This document shows positions 11,659 through 22,643 of a DNA stretch of 64,000 bases, in pieces. Positions within the stretch are counted from its first letter, which is position 1, and each line of letters starts with the position of its first letter. Source of the DNA: Gaeumannomyces sp. JS-464 (Eukaryota; Ascomycota; Sordariomycetes; Magnaporthales; Magnaporthaceae); NCBI GenBank assembly GCA_002197995.1, contig NGZR01000006.1:992001-1056000 (forward strand), in the 5' to 3' direction. A program made the position numbers and the translations under genes. Below the pieces are notes generated by a model. The model did no database searches, was not told the origin of the DNA, and saw nothing but the letters and a program-made list of their open reading frames with translations.

Positions 11659-14600
11659 ATGGACATCAAGTACAAGTGAGTGAACAACCACTCGGCACAT
11701 CCTCTTAATTCAGATGAGCGCTGACATGTGGGCCTGTGATACAGCCCAATGAGCGTCTCCACGGCCGCTGGCGGCCTTCCTCCAGGCCGTGTCTGGCAGC
11801 GGGCCGTGGAGCAGGTCTTGGGCCGCCTGGAGGACGAAGATCTGGACATGGCCGAGCTCGGAATCCTCGACCACAAGCGTGAGGATGGCCTCCTCCCTCG
11901 CCTGGTCGAGGAGCCGCTCACTCGGGAGTCCTGCACCCTCGAGTTCGTCCACAGCAGTGCTCCCGCGGTCAGGCTAGCTCTTGACCTCGTGGCAATCCTT
12001 ATCTTCCTGTCGGGGGTGCTGTCCCCGGATTGGCCCGCCGTGCTTGCCGCGGTCGCAGCATGGGCGGGCCTCCGAGCTGTCCTGATCGCCGTGCAGGCCG
12101 CGGCTGAGACCGCTCGGCATGTGAGGAGCGTGGCCCGGGATCTGAGCTGCTCCTTACTGAGTGCCCGCGGGTACGGGGGCGGTCACGTATCCCCAGGCTC
12201 GAGGCGATCCTCCTCCGCCTGTACACCGAGATCTTGTCGCACCTTGTGCACAGCGCGCGCTTGCTCCGCCAGCGACCTCGTATCCTTCTTTACTACAGGG
12301 CCTGGAGCCGTCTTCAAGTCGAAGGAGATCGCGTCCTGCGTTGGAATAAGAGGCTGCTTTCCGCCGCCGAGGCAGAGTGGCGTGCTACCTGCAGCAGCCA
12401 GACGCGCAACGAGACCATCAGCCCCTGTGTGATCAAGAGCACACGCCACCGCAGCTGCGTGCCAGCCACAGTCAGTCCCAGATTCCACGGCCGAGCGGAT
12501 GTCGTAGAGGCGATCGAACAGACCCTGCAGCCAAGCTGGGGAGCGCCTGACCTGCGCTCGATGGTTCTCTATGGCATTGGCGGAGTAGGCAAGACACAAA
12601 TCGCCCTCCGGTATGCCTCGCTTCACCGCACGGGTTACGAGGAGGTCCTGTGGGTGAGAGCTGAGAATGCCCAGACCATGGAGAAGAGCTTTGGTGACAT
12701 CACCAGACACCTTAAGCTCCTCGAGAAAGACTCCAGCCGAGAGGGGAGAGACCTGAGCACCGTGACTTTCAAAGTCAAGAACTGGCTCCAGACCACAAGT
12801 GAGAAGGCTTTGGGCCGACCTCTAAAATGAACTGCCTCATTAGCTAACCATGAATCTCGTCGATTCCCAGAAAGGACATGGCTCCTCATATTTGACGGCG
12901 CTGACAACATCGAGATGCTCAAAGACGCCTGGCCGACCCAGGCCAGGGGCTCGATTTTGGTCACCACCCGAGACCACACGGGTTGCTATATGGACAGCAT
13001 GGCCCAGGCATCCTTCTGTGTGCGAGCGTTCGACACGGAATCTGGCGCCGACTTCTTGCTCAAAAGGGTTGGGCCCAGTCCCCCGGAGCTCACGGCCGAT
13101 GACCGGGAGGTGGCCAGACAGATATCGCTTCGCTTCGGTGGCCTCCCGCACGCGCTGAACAACGTGGCTGTCTACCTCGAGCAGCGAAGGCTGCCCCTCA
13201 GCTGCTTCCCCGGCATGCATTTGCGCAACGCTAGGGAGATGGACGGCACCAAACCCCGGGTCACCGGTTCGTACCACCACAGCCTGTCCAGCCTGTGGGA
13301 TGAGACTTTCCGGGGCCTGTCTGGCGACGCGCTCGATCTTTTAAACATCTTGGTCTATTTCGATGTCGGCTGCGTCCAGGAAGGCGTTATCCTCCGAGGA
13401 GCTCAACACATCAGCGGCATGCGTTGCGACTTTTTGAAGGACGAGATAGGCCTGGCCGATGCGCAAGAAGTCCTGCTGAGAGCGGGAATGATCTCCATCG
13501 ATCAGCGATCGCGAAAGATTTCCATGCATTCTGTGGTCCAGGAGGAGGTCATCCGACACCAGTCGAGAGAAGACAGGGAGTTCTTCTACGCCTTCGCAGC
13601 CCACCTCATGAGCGCGGCGTTTCCTGAGCGATGGACCAAGGACTGGGGCCATCAGTTCGAGAGCTGGGATTGCTCTGCCGAGTGTCTGCTGCACGTCCAG
13701 CACCTCAACAACGTGAGGAAGGGGATGGCTATGCCCCGCGGAACCCCTCGGCTGGTTGGGGAGATACTGCTCAGGGCTAGCTGGTAAGCCGAAGGAAGTA
13801 GGGCACTCAACAGGACTCCAGGCCAGCTAACAATGCCGGACTTAGGTACCTGTACGAGACCGAGAAGCTCAGCGAGGCCCAGGATATGGCCAAGGAAGCT
13901 TGCGACCAGCTCCGCAAGATCCCTCCCGGGATTGCTTACGCCAGCTGCCTTGATCTCTGCGGTCTGGTGAGCCTAGATATGGGCAGGCCCAGTGAGGCTC
14001 TGGGGCAGTTCAGGCTTGGCCTCGAGACCCGAGAGCAACTGCTAGGAAAGAGCTCGAATCCCGACACGCCCCTGATAGGACTGAGCCACAGCCACATTGG
14101 ACGAGCGTTGACGGAGCTGGGACGCCTGGACGAGGCGCACGCGGCGCTCAGCGAGTCGATCCGGATCCGGCTTCGACAGCCGCCACGGCCAGTGCTACCG
14201 GAGCACTGCCATACCAAGCACATCCCGCCCACCCGCCTGGGTGATTCCTACAGCAAGATGGCCAGCCTGCTGCTGAGGATGGGCAAGCCGGACGAGGCCG
14301 AGGCGGTGCTGCGTCAGAGTCCAGAGCTGGTCGACTTTTCCGACGACAGCTTCCTCCGCAGCGGCAACCCGTGGCTGTACGGCGACGCGGTGCTACTGTC
14401 GCGGATCCGTGCGGCGCAGGGCCAAGCCGACGCGGCTCTGTGGATCGCCTCGGGCGCGCTGGCCCGCCGGCGCAAGACTCTAGGTCCTTGCCTCAAGACG
14501 CTCGACTCGGGCTACGAAGTGATGCGGATGATGGCGGCACACCGAAACCATGCAACCGCCTTGTAGGTGTCCCTCAACAATAAAAGCGAGAAAAACGAAG

Positions 14601-14873
14601 AACAAAGCTAATAGGGCCGACGGATTCTCCAGGGAACTCGGCTGCGAAATGGAAAAGGAAGCTCAGGGCCTCCCTGGGCTCGAAGGCGCTGGCCAGCGCG
14701 CGCGCGTGCTGTACCAGATGCACGTAATCCACGAGAGGCTCGGCAATGTCAGTGATGCCCGCCAGTGTCGCGAGATGGCCGAGACGCTCAGGGCGGATGT
14801 GCGCCCCGATCTGGCCGGCGCTCCACTAAGTGAGGTCGAGTTCGACAAGCTGCGGCCATGGATGATGTGGTAG
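11659..14873 (+). CDS. NLR-like STAND receptor: DUF7708-like N-terminus, NB-ARC ATPase, TPR C-terminus
   Basis: Putative fungal NOD-like receptor of about 986 residues, presumably cytoplasmic and acting in non-self recognition or cell death; ligand unknown. Five exons: a 17-nt first exon (MDIKY), then about 11745-12798, 12871-13783, 13846-14562 and 14615-14873, all with canonical GT/AG. The helical N-terminus (about residues 90-190) resembles fungal DUF7708. The NB-ARC domain shows the P-loop GIGGVGKTQIALRYA (12571-12615), Walker B WLLIFDGADN just after intron 2, sensor ILVTTRD, a GLPHAL motif like the GLPLA box, and an MHD-like MHSVVQEEV near 13524. The C-terminus carries degenerate TPRs (GRLDEAHAALSESIRIR, GKPDEAEAVLRQ). 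One base appears missing near 12175, between the N-terminus and the helix LEAILLRLYTEILSHL; with it the exon lengths sum to a multiple of three. Architecture is confident, biological role inferred. Confidence 0.88.
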
Positions 14874-15666
14874 GCGGAAGGGTCGGTTCTCAATGACTTG
14901 GTGTCTGGTTTCTTCTTTGCTTGGATTCGATGTATGTAGGGGATGATGCGGTGTGGCCTGAGGTTGCACCCGGGTTTTCTTGACGACAGTAACGACGGCG
15001 AGGAGGCGGCTCGAGAGATGGAAATCCTGGATGGAATCTTGGTTAGGCGAGCGCTTGGCGGCGCAGTGGGGAATCTGACAGGGATCCTCCTAACCGTGGG
15101 GTGAGGGAGCGCTGTGATGTCACCTTCGTACTTTCACTGCTGGTTCCTGGCGGCTCAACGCCCCTTTCCCAATCCAGTAGCAGCGCTCTATCAATTTCGC
15201 CGCGCGTTTGCCACCCTGGTCTGTTAGTGCAATGTCTGGCGGTGTCGAGTTTCAGACGCAGGGCAGGCACGCCGCGAGCCGTTCGATTGGCAGCTGGACC
15301 TGCGTCATCGTGGCCCTCAACCCGGCCAGGCATGCCGACCTCCACACCTCCTTCCCGCTCAGCCTCCTCGCCATGCCAGCGAACCACAACAGAAGAAAAT
15401 CAGGGTTTGGACGGGAAAGACCCGCGTCGCCAGTGACTGGGAGCCAGTCCAGGTCTTCGTTTCGAGGCAGGGATATGTTGGCCGGCGGGGGCCAGGCCGT
15501 CCTGTCACGATGGACGAGTTGGACTGCTGCGCGATCCTGTTATTTAGATTCTGGGCGCCGCCCTTTTGCCCATGATGGCCTGTCTTTACCTGGAGCAGAT
15601 AAACTTACCCCTATACCTAATCAAAAACTCATGTTTCATCCCGCCGCCTCGCGCGGAAACCTCTAA
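14874..15666. other. NLR to thaumatin-like intergenic region
   Basis: No recognisable gene. Since the downstream thaumatin-like ORF lacks a signal peptide, a short first exon encoding one may lie here, but no convincing hydrophobic leader plus donor site was found. A TTATTTAG stretch near 15540 is AT-rich and could be a core promoter element. Confidence 0.4.
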
Positions 15667-16779
15667 ATGTCGACATCAGACCTCTTCAAAGACAGCCACG
15701 CGGTCCCCATCAGGATCACCAACAGCTGCCCCGACACGATATGGCCGGCCGTGGCGACGCAGCACGGCCGGGGCCCGGGGATTGGCGGCTTCGAGCTCGG
15801 CGGCGGCAAGACGCGCGACTTTAACGTCAGTTGGGACTGGCAGGGCCGCATCTGGGGCCGCACAAACTGCACCTTCAACGCCAACGGCACCGGGCCCGCC
15901 GACCCCGTGAAGGGCAGAGCCGCGGGGCCTGGCACGGCCTGCGCCACGGGGGACTGCTTCGGCGTGCGCAACTGCACCGGCGGCGGCCAGGTGCCCAGCA
16001 CGCTGGCCGAGTTCACGCTGCAGGGCGGCGTGGGCGGCAAGCAGACCTTTTACGACATCAGCCTCGTCGACGGTTACAACCTGCCCGTCGGCATCGTCTA
16101 TATCCCGGCTCCCAACATGACCTTCATCCCGCCCAACCTGGTCAGCCCAAGCTGCATCGCCACGGGCGGCCTACTCGCCCCGCCGGCCAGGATAGGGAGG
16201 ACCTACACCAACGGCTCGTACCCCATGCCCTACGAGCCGCGTCAGGACAATGCTGGCGCCCGCCGCTGGTGCCCCTGGCCCCTGCAGCGGTTCCCGCCAG
16301 AGAAGCCCGGCGACGGTGTCTACCCCTACCCGGACGACGGGATCGAGCGGCCGCTGTTCAACCCCTGCATGAGCGCCTGCGCCGCAACCAACTCGGACGA
16401 GGACTGCTGCCGCGGCTCTCACAAGGACCCGGGCGTGTGCCGCGGCGGGCTGTACGCGGCGAGCGCCAAGCGTGTCTGCCCGGACGCCTACAGCTTCGCC
16501 TACGACGACCAGACCTCGACGTTTATCATACCGTCGGGTGGTGGCTGGGAGGTCGTTTTTTGCCCTGCCGGCCGCTCTACAGACATCCTGTCCACTTTCG
16601 GAACCCAGATGCAGCACCTGGCTGCGAGCGGCAATCTCACCCGCCAGATGCTGCAGGAGGTCGCCAGCGAGGACTACATCAGGAGCCACACTTCGGCTGC
16701 TGCCCGTGGGGGTCATCTGCCGTTGAAGACTTTGATACCGCTTACCCTTGGACTTGGGTTGCTCACTGCGTGGTGGTAA
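15667..16779 (+). CDS. thaumatin-like (PR-5 family) protein with probable GPI-anchor signal
   Basis: Secreted or wall-associated thaumatin-like protein; some fungal members bind or cut beta-glucan, but activity cannot be read here. Family signatures: ITNSCPDTIWPA (about residues 17-28), GRIWGRTNCTFNANGTGPAD, TACATGDCFGVRNCTGGG, PSTLAEFTLQGG and TFYDISLVDGYNLPVGI. About fourteen cysteines fit a disulfide-rich fold. The last 20 residues (PLKTLIPLTLGLGLLTAWW) are hydrophobic after a small-residue stretch, which suggests a GPI signal. The apparent start MSTSDLFKDS lacks a signal peptide; homologous sequence begins around HAVPIRIT, next to a possible acceptor (AAGACAG, about 15700). The true start is therefore probably in an upstream exon. 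The frame is open without frameshifts. A 445-codon ORF in another frame is a composition shadow. Confidence 0.88.
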   Translation: MSTSDLFKDSHAVPIRITNSCPDTIWPAVATQHGRGPGIGGFELGGGKTRDFNVSWDWQGRIWGRTNCTFNANGTGPADPVKGRAAGPGTACATGDCFGVRNCTGGGQVPSTLAEFTLQGGVGGKQTFYDISLVDGYNLPVGIVYIPAPNMTFIPPNLVSPSCIATGGLLAPPARIGRTYTNGSYPMPYEPRQDNAGARRWCPWPLQRFPPEKPGDGVYPYPDDGIERPLFNPCMSACAATNSDEDCCRGSHKDPGVCRGGLYAASAKRVCPDAYSFAYDDQTSTFIIPSGGGWEVVFCPAGRSTDILSTFGTQMQHLAASGNLTRQMLQEVASEDYIRSHTSAAARGGHLPLKTLIPLTLGLGLLTAWW

Positions 16780-17494
16780 GAGGCTTCGTTAATCGAGTAT
16801 ATGGGGTGAGACGAAGATCCATCAAGAGCCTACAAGCCCCGGGCTATTGGTGGGCCAAGAAAGAGCTTGGGTGCCGGACACGCATCTCTTTTCTTGGTGA
16901 CTTTCTCCTTTTCCTGCCGCCTTCTCCGGGCTCCACCCCTAGATCACATCTCCTTTGCATAAGCATCTCCTATCTGTTCCTTTTCCGTTCAAGCTTTTGG
17001 AAATCACACTGCAGCCCTTTATTTCTTTTGGCGTGCTCGAGAGCGGCAGATACCCCTTTTTGTGTTGTGCGGATCCCACTTTTGGATCAACCCTTATTTC
17101 CTATCCCGTATAAGATACGCAGCTCCCCTAGAATAAGAATAAGTTACAGTAAATCTAGTACCAAATAGCCTTTTGCAGTTGCCCTCTCACAGGTCGAGAC
17201 TAGATAGATATCAATTCTTTTTGATCTACATGCCGAAATACGCCCACTATAGCCGGCCGTCTAAGATGCCGCACTCCTCAGCGCCAGAAACAACACTTTC
17301 TCGCTCTACATTCAGGACATCCCTGTGTCCATACTATCACAAGAAACAAAAGAAAGCAGAAGTACCATGCCATGCGAGGTGTCGTCTCGATTGTAACACA
17401 TGCAGTAATGTCGAAAACGTGAAAAATAAACCAGAAAACAAGACTCCCGGTCCAACGATAAAGAAGCGAGCGGCCCAAAGCGCCAGCCTCGCGC

Positions 17495-18381
17495 CTAGAC
17501 CCTCTTCCCCTTGGCCCTCCTCCTCCGCTCCCACTCGGCGCGCTCCTCGTCGTCGCTCCCGCTAAACTCGGCATCGTCATCACTGCTCTCCTCCTTTTGC
17601 TGCTGCGACGCCTTGGTCTGCGTGTTGTTACCAGCGCCGCCGCCGTCGCCGCCATTGCCGTCGCCGTCGGTCACAAAGTCGCCGGCGTTGAGGGTGGCGT
17701 ACTCGTGCTTCCGGATCACGTCCCTCAGGCCCTCGTTGGACGGGTCGACGAGCTGCAGCGGCGTCAGGCCGCCCTTGTTGCGCACGCGCGTGCTCGAGCC
17801 GGCCTCGAGCATCATCTCGACCAGGGCGGTGCCGAACTCGCGCTGCGCCGGCGGCTCCGAGTTGATCCAGCGGATGGCCGTGTGGAGCGGGGTGTCGCCC
17901 TCAACGCGGTTGATGGGGTCGCACTCGAAGCCGTCCTGGTCGAGGAGCATGTCGATTATTTCGTCTTTTTTTTTCCATTACTATTGTTAGTTTGCCCAAA
18001 CTGTGGCGTGGTGTCGTTGGTCGGTTGGGGGAAAAGGGAAGGACAGGCAATGAACGGGAGGGAAAGGGAGGGAGGGAGGGTGAAGAGGGGGAGCTTACAG
18101 TTGCCCCGCGAGGCGGCCTCGTGGTACAGGTGGTTGCCCATGACGGTCCTGGTGTCGTTGAGCAGGCGCGCCATCTTGTCGTCGTCGTCCGTCTCGTCGA
18201 TGATCTGGGTGAGCAGATCGATGTTGTTTCTCCTACAGGCCTCGATCAGGATCTCTTGGACCGACGCGCCCTGTAGAGGAGTCCAAGGGTCAGGTCAGTA
18301 TTACGGGCGAGCCGCTGTGTAAGGGTGTGGTGTATGGAAGCTCGGGATCTGTACCTCGTGCTCTTCGTTGTTGCCCGCCAT
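17495..18381 (-). CDS. ankyrin-repeat protein of the YGL242C family
   Basis: Small cytosolic or nuclear ankyrin protein (222 residues) resembling the uncharacterised yeast YGL242C and its relatives in filamentous fungi. Three exons on the minus strand: 18381-18355 (MAGNNEEHE, 27 nt), 18270-18099 (from GASVQEILIEACRRNN to AASRGN) and 17964-17495. The third begins YEIIDMLLDQDGFECDPINR, the family's hallmark; its acceptor lies right after a run of nine A residues. Ankyrin consensus is seen in GDTPLHTAIRWIN and GGLTPLQLVDP. The C-terminus is an acidic Ser/Asp tail (EESSDDDAEF) followed by a basic patch (ERRRRAKGKRV) that may act as a nuclear localisation signal. No frameshift. It diverges from the RPC11 gene across about 700 bp and converges on the thaumatin-like gene. 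Biochemical function unknown. Confidence 0.9.
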
Positions 18382-19092
18382 GCTGTCAGTGGCAAGCCTC
18401 GATCCCGTCCTGATATACTCGAGAGGAGGAGGGAGGTGTGGCAAACGCGTCCAGCGGTAGCAGCCGTTGGAGCCTCGTGCGGTGTTCAGCTGAAACTGGA
18501 TTGGGTGTCGCCAGGCAGCCAAGGGATGATGGGAACAAGATCGGCGCGTTTCTCCCACGGGACCACGGGACGGAAGCGGAGGAAGATAGCGAGAGGAGAA
18601 CGTATCGTCGAGTTCTCGTAGCCGGTCGATACAGGGAAACGCCACGCGGCCGGCCGTCTTTTCTGCTCCAGGCCCGGCTATCAAACTTGCCGTCGTCTGA
18701 GAGATTCCGGCTTCCAAAGAGAGGAGGATGAATGTGGCAGTGACAAACAACCGGGTTTGCGATGAACGCACAGGGGTGCGTGTCAGGGGTTTGGCGCGGT
18801 GGGATGGCGGGGTTCGTGGTGCTACGACAGCTCCCAAGCCTCAGCTTCCGCTCAGCTGTGACTGGGCGAGGCACGTGCACGGAACCCCCAGAGAATTTGT
18901 CGGCGGCCAAGTGATGCATGCCGCTTGCAACCGCTTCCAACCCGCCAGCCGAGAGAGACACTTCGCGACGCGCCGCATAAATCCTAGGCGGGGCTACGGA
19001 AAAGGGACGAGTTTGGCTTGCTGATCCGGATTGCTTCAGAGGCATCCCTGAAAATTCCCTTCTTCATCCCAACTTGATCCCCAACGCCCAAA
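18382..19092. promoter_or_regulatory. divergent promoter region, ankyrin gene / RPC11
   Basis: About 710 bp separate two divergent start codons, so both 5' regulatory regions must lie here. No TATA box is obvious and composition is GC-rich. Inferred from gene layout only. Confidence 0.55.
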
Positions 19093-19616
19093 ATGCTGCT
19101 GTGTAGGACTTCCCTTCTCTGCCGTCCCCATCAAGGCCATCAAGTCAGAACATGGCCGATTTTAACTCGAGTTTCACTAACAACTCAACACTGACATACA
19201 CAAACCAAAAAAAATACAAAACAGTCTGCCCCAACTGCGCAAACATCCTGACCGTCTCGCCCATGGACACGGGCAAGAACCGGCTCGAGTGCCGGACGTG
19301 CCCGTACGAGTTCGCCATCTCGGAGCCGCTCTTCAGCCGCAAGGACTTTGCGCGCAAGGAGCGCGAGGACGTCTTTGGCGGGCCGGGTGCCTGGGACAAC
19401 GCCCAAAAGGCAAAGGTCCAGTGCCCCGCCGAGGGCTGCGACGGTGACGAGGCCGCCTTCTTCCAGGTCCAGATCCGCAGCGCCGACGAGCCCATGACGA
19501 GCTTCTTCAAGGTGGGGGGTTCTTGTTTGATATCTTGTGCGTGGTGGATCTTGGCGAGTTCTTGCTGACTCCCGATACAGTGCATGGCTTGTGGCCATAG
19601 GTGGCGTGAGAACTGA
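19093..19616 (+). CDS. RPC11: RNA polymerase III subunit C11 (Rpc11/POLR3K)
   Basis: Small nuclear Pol III subunit required for transcript cleavage, termination and reinitiation. Three exons. A 10-nt first exon (ATG CTG CTG T, 19093-19102) joins across a 122-nt intron to 19225-19511, giving MLLFCPNCANILTV, which matches the family N-terminus exactly. The last exon, 19581-19616, encodes CMACGHRWREN and stop. The protein is 110 residues, against 108 in human. The N-terminal zinc ribbon is CPNC...CRTC. The C-terminal TFIIS-like ribbon is CPAEGC...CMAC, with QIRSADEPMTSFF holding the catalytic acidic hairpin (RSADE). An ORF-only call starting at 19152 (MADFNSSF) would wrongly translate intron. 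No frameshift. Converges with MED31, with 294 bp between stop codons. Confidence 0.96.
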
Positions 19617-19910
19617 GCCGGCTGTTCTCCTCTTCATTCGCGACTACTGTTCTTGGAGGTGACAAGGCGTTTGGTATGGTCTGCTTGTTTGTTTGTCATG
19701 TGGCGGTCGGGGTTTGAGTAAAATTTTCAAGGCGATTTGGCGAATTGGGCGAAAATAATGGTCTCGTGGTCTAATGATGGGGCATTCGTGTGACGGTAGA
19801 CATGTGGCAGGCATCCAGCACATCGTGGTAGATCCAACCTCCCGGTCCATTGTGCGCAGATATCGTGTTTCGTCGATCGCATATCTCATCCGTGTCCGGC
19901 CCCGCCTTGC

Positions 19911-20297
19911 TCAGGTCTTCTTGTGCCACTCGACAGCGGCGCGCATACCACCCTGGATCATGCCCTGCACCAGGTCCGGGCTGATGATGTCCTGGCGGAA
20001 GCGCTCCTGCTGCAGCAGCTCGAGGTTGCGGAGGGTGGGGCCCGGGTACGTCAGGTACTTGACGTAGGGCGGCCGCGTCCAGTACTGCAGGTAGGCCAGG
20101 TAGGCGACAAAGGCCGGCTGCGACAGCAGCTTCTGCGCCGCCAGGTGGTTGAGGTACACCGGGTTGCCCAGCGACTGCACGAACTCGAGCTCCAGCTCGA
20201 AGCGCGTGTAGCCCCCGTACTTGGCCTCGCCGGCCTCGTCCGTCTTGGACGTCGACGAGGCGGGCGGCGGAGGCGGCTCGGTGGGGACGGTCGACAT
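19911..20297 (-). CDS. MED31: Mediator complex subunit 31
   Basis: Conserved Mediator middle-module subunit (Soh1) linking regulators to RNA polymerase II in the nucleus. 128 residues in one exon from [12 protein letters not shown]. The N-terminus is a short Pro/Ser-rich lead. The core is the family signature [20 protein letters not shown], then [39 protein letters not shown] and [16 protein letters not shown]. The start at 20297 is chosen because the ORF upstream of it has no family resemblance. A CCAAT box lies about 120 bp upstream. The gene is intact. Confidence 0.96.
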   Translation of the reverse strand: MSTVPTEPPPPPASSTSKTDEAGEAKYGGYTRFELELEFVQSLGNPVYLNHLAAQKLLSQPAFVAYLAYLQYWTRPPYVKYLTYPGPTLRNLELLQQERFRQDIISPDLVQGMIQGGMRAAVEWHKKT

Positions 20298-20399
20298 TGC
20301 TGTTTGCTGGGTTTGTTGAGCGTCGCGCGTTCGAGCACGTCTTATCTTCTGGCTCGTAGTTTTCGCGGGGAGCTTGATGGCAAAGATGATCAAGGTTGT

Positions 20400-20440
20400 G
20401 TTGATGGTGCTGCAGGCCAGCCAATGTCAACCACATGGGA
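20400..20440. promoter_or_regulatory. CCAAT box upstream of MED31
   Basis: The sequence GCCAGCCAATGTCAACC near 20410-20426 contains a CCAAT pentamer, the binding site of the fungal HAP/NF-Y complex, about 120 bp upstream of the MED31 start. Matches this short arise by chance. Confidence 0.35.
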
Positions 20441-20760
20441 TGGAGCTTCCCCTGGGCCCGTGCTCCGCTGCCCCACATACTAGCGTCCAGGGGTAGGCAG
20501 GCGAATCGCTCGGCCTTTACGTCACTTTCAGTCTTTCTGTCCTGCATGCTTTCGAGGTCGTTCGGCTCATGTAATTTGCGATTTTGCGATCAAGCCCAGA
20601 ATTCCACAGAGTGAGAGTGTGTCCGCCCGATGCATACGGTGGATTCATATACTGCGCTTTCCTCGTACACCCTGTATGCCCTGTAGAATCCCAATATTTA
20701 TGGATAATAAAACAGCCAACTCAGTACCAAACCAGCATTCCATATATTTCCACCCTCCTT

Positions 20761-22643
20761 TTACGCCCAAAGTAGAGACATGACACCGGTCGCCGGCGCG
20801 TCTGAGTCCTCCAGCAGGGCCTGGGCCCTCCTCCGCCTCTCGGCTACCACCTTCTCCTCGGCCGCCCACCGGCCCGCCCGTTGCTCCTCCTCGGCCCGGC
20901 TGTCGCCCCAGAGGCTGAGCCAGCTGCTGCCGGTCCCGGCGGCTCCACCCTGCTTCTCCTGCTGCACCCGCCGCGCCTGCTCCTCGCGCGCCAGCTGTGC
21001 CACCATGGCCGCCCAGTTGTCCAGCCCCGCCGCCAGGCACTCGCGACACCTGTTCCTGGCCTCGTCTCTGGGGTCCAGCTTCTTCTCCGCGAACGGGTTC
21101 GTCAGCCCGATTGTGCTGCCGAGGCCGCTGCCGCCGTTTTGGTTTCCCCTGCCGATTCTACTCCCGGGTGCTTTCGAGCCCTCGCTATCATTGCTGCCTC
21201 CCACGAGCTTGTGCAGCTGCTCCTCAGCCATATCGACGGCCTCACGCGTCCACGCGAGCCCGTCCTCGCGCCGGCCCGCAACAGCACCGGCGGCGGCGCC
21301 GGACCCGCGCGCCGAAAACATGACCTCGCCGATGTGCATGCGCAGCGCCGCCTCCTCACACAGAGCGTTGGAATCACGCACCGGAGGCCTACTCCCGTCC
21401 TCGGGCGCCTCCGGGAAGGGCGGCGGGCTAAAAGCGCCGATTATTATATCCGCTATCCTTTCGGGAAGCGCGCGCTCGGCTGGTGGCCTGCTGGGACGAG
21501 CTCGGCGTTGGGATGCTGCTGCCTCGTCCTCAGCGCCGGGGCTAGGTAATGAGCGCCGTGCCCTCAGGATAGAGACCATTATTGGTAGCGCAGACGAGAC
21601 GTCGCCCTGCCTTGCCCTGAAGGATGCGTAGCATGTTAATGAGTGAGGAGGTTTGCGGACGGCAGGCCGGCGAGTCGTCCAGTGTCCACATCTTGGGGTC
21701 TAGAACTTGTTTGTGTGACGGAGATGGCTTTTCTCCTTGCTGTTTAGGCACGCTCCTGCCGACGTATGGATCGTTCCCCAGCGCGATGTTCACAGCCTCC
21801 TCGTACATGATCAGCGCAGGCCCAGCCACGCCCTTGAACTCGAGCCAAGAGGCGTAGGCCAACGCGGCGTCCATGCGCTGCCGGGGTGTGAAGCCGCGCG
21901 TGCCGAGCAGGCGCTGGTACAGCATGTCAGGCGTCTCCTCGAAGGCGAGCACGCAATCCTGTTCGCGCGGGGCGCTTTTCGATCCAGGGGGATGGGGCGG
22001 GGCCGCGGGTTGGACGGCCCGATCATCAGCTCGGGCGGGAAGGCGATGTTGCGCGTGGTGTCGAGCACGAAGCCCTCGACGTGTTCCGACGCCTTAGCCA
22101 GGGCCATCAGGGCGTCGTAGTAGCCCCGCCTCCATTCCTCGCTGCGGCTGGACAGGTCTTTGCTGCCGTCCGGGTGCGGGGATCTTCTCCAAGGGGGACG
22201 TCCGTCACGCCCCTGCCGTCCTTGTTCGGGTCCTCGAGGCGGCGGACGGCGTCGCGCAGGAGCTGGAAGACGTTGACCCAGTCGGTCTGGACGACGTCGG
22301 TGCGGGCGCGCTGGGCCAGGGCCTCGCGGATCAGGCCGCGGGTCATGAAGGACCACTCGTGCGGGGTGGGGAACTCGCGCTCGCGGGCCTCCTCGCGCAG
22401 GACGAAGGCGGCGGCCAGGGCGCACACGCTCATGCCGGCGAAGATGAGGGTGTAGCGCGCCGTCATGATGATCTCGTGCTTGAGCCAGCGGCGGCGCTCT
22501 GTGGTCATGAGGCGGAACTGCTGCTGCGGCGGCGGGCTCGAGAGGAAGGGCAGGCTCGGGCGCGAGCGGCGCGAGAGCGACGAGGCGTGCCGCGGGGCGG
22601 CCTGGCGGAGGAGCCGCCGCAGCACGAGGCGGGGCCGGGGCAT
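20761..22643 (-). CDS. mitochondrial TPR-like membrane protein (possibly Mgr3-like), frameshifted
   Basis: Probable mitochondrial inner-membrane protein of about 628 residues. The N-terminus (MPRPRLVLRRLLRQAAPRHA) is Arg-rich and free of acidic residues, a good presequence. One membrane segment follows (RYTLIFAGMSVCALAAAFVL, about residues 62-81). The rest is helical and TPR-like: EEWRRGYYDALMALAKASEH, TPDMLYQRLLGTRGFTPRQR, AALAYASWLEFKGVAGPALI, and a C-terminal charged helix rich in Glu/Arg. Presequence, one membrane span and a TPR domain recall Mgr3 of the i-AAA (Yme1) protease, but this is a tentative assignment. Three frame changes are needed: near 22185, near 21985 (a C run before TGGATCG) and near 21560. 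The first two fit single missing bases; the third needs +1 or -2. Fungal orthology is clear, name uncertain. Confidence 0.78.

Noticed and set aside
15831..17168. 445-codon plus-strand ORF overlapping the thaumatin-like gene
   Set aside because: Arg/Gly/Leu-rich composition with no family resemblance; it is an alternate-frame shadow of a GC-rich gene.
19152..19568. RPC11 start at MADFNSSFTNNS
   Set aside because: That stretch is intronic; the 10-nt upstream exon yields the conserved MLLFCPNC start.
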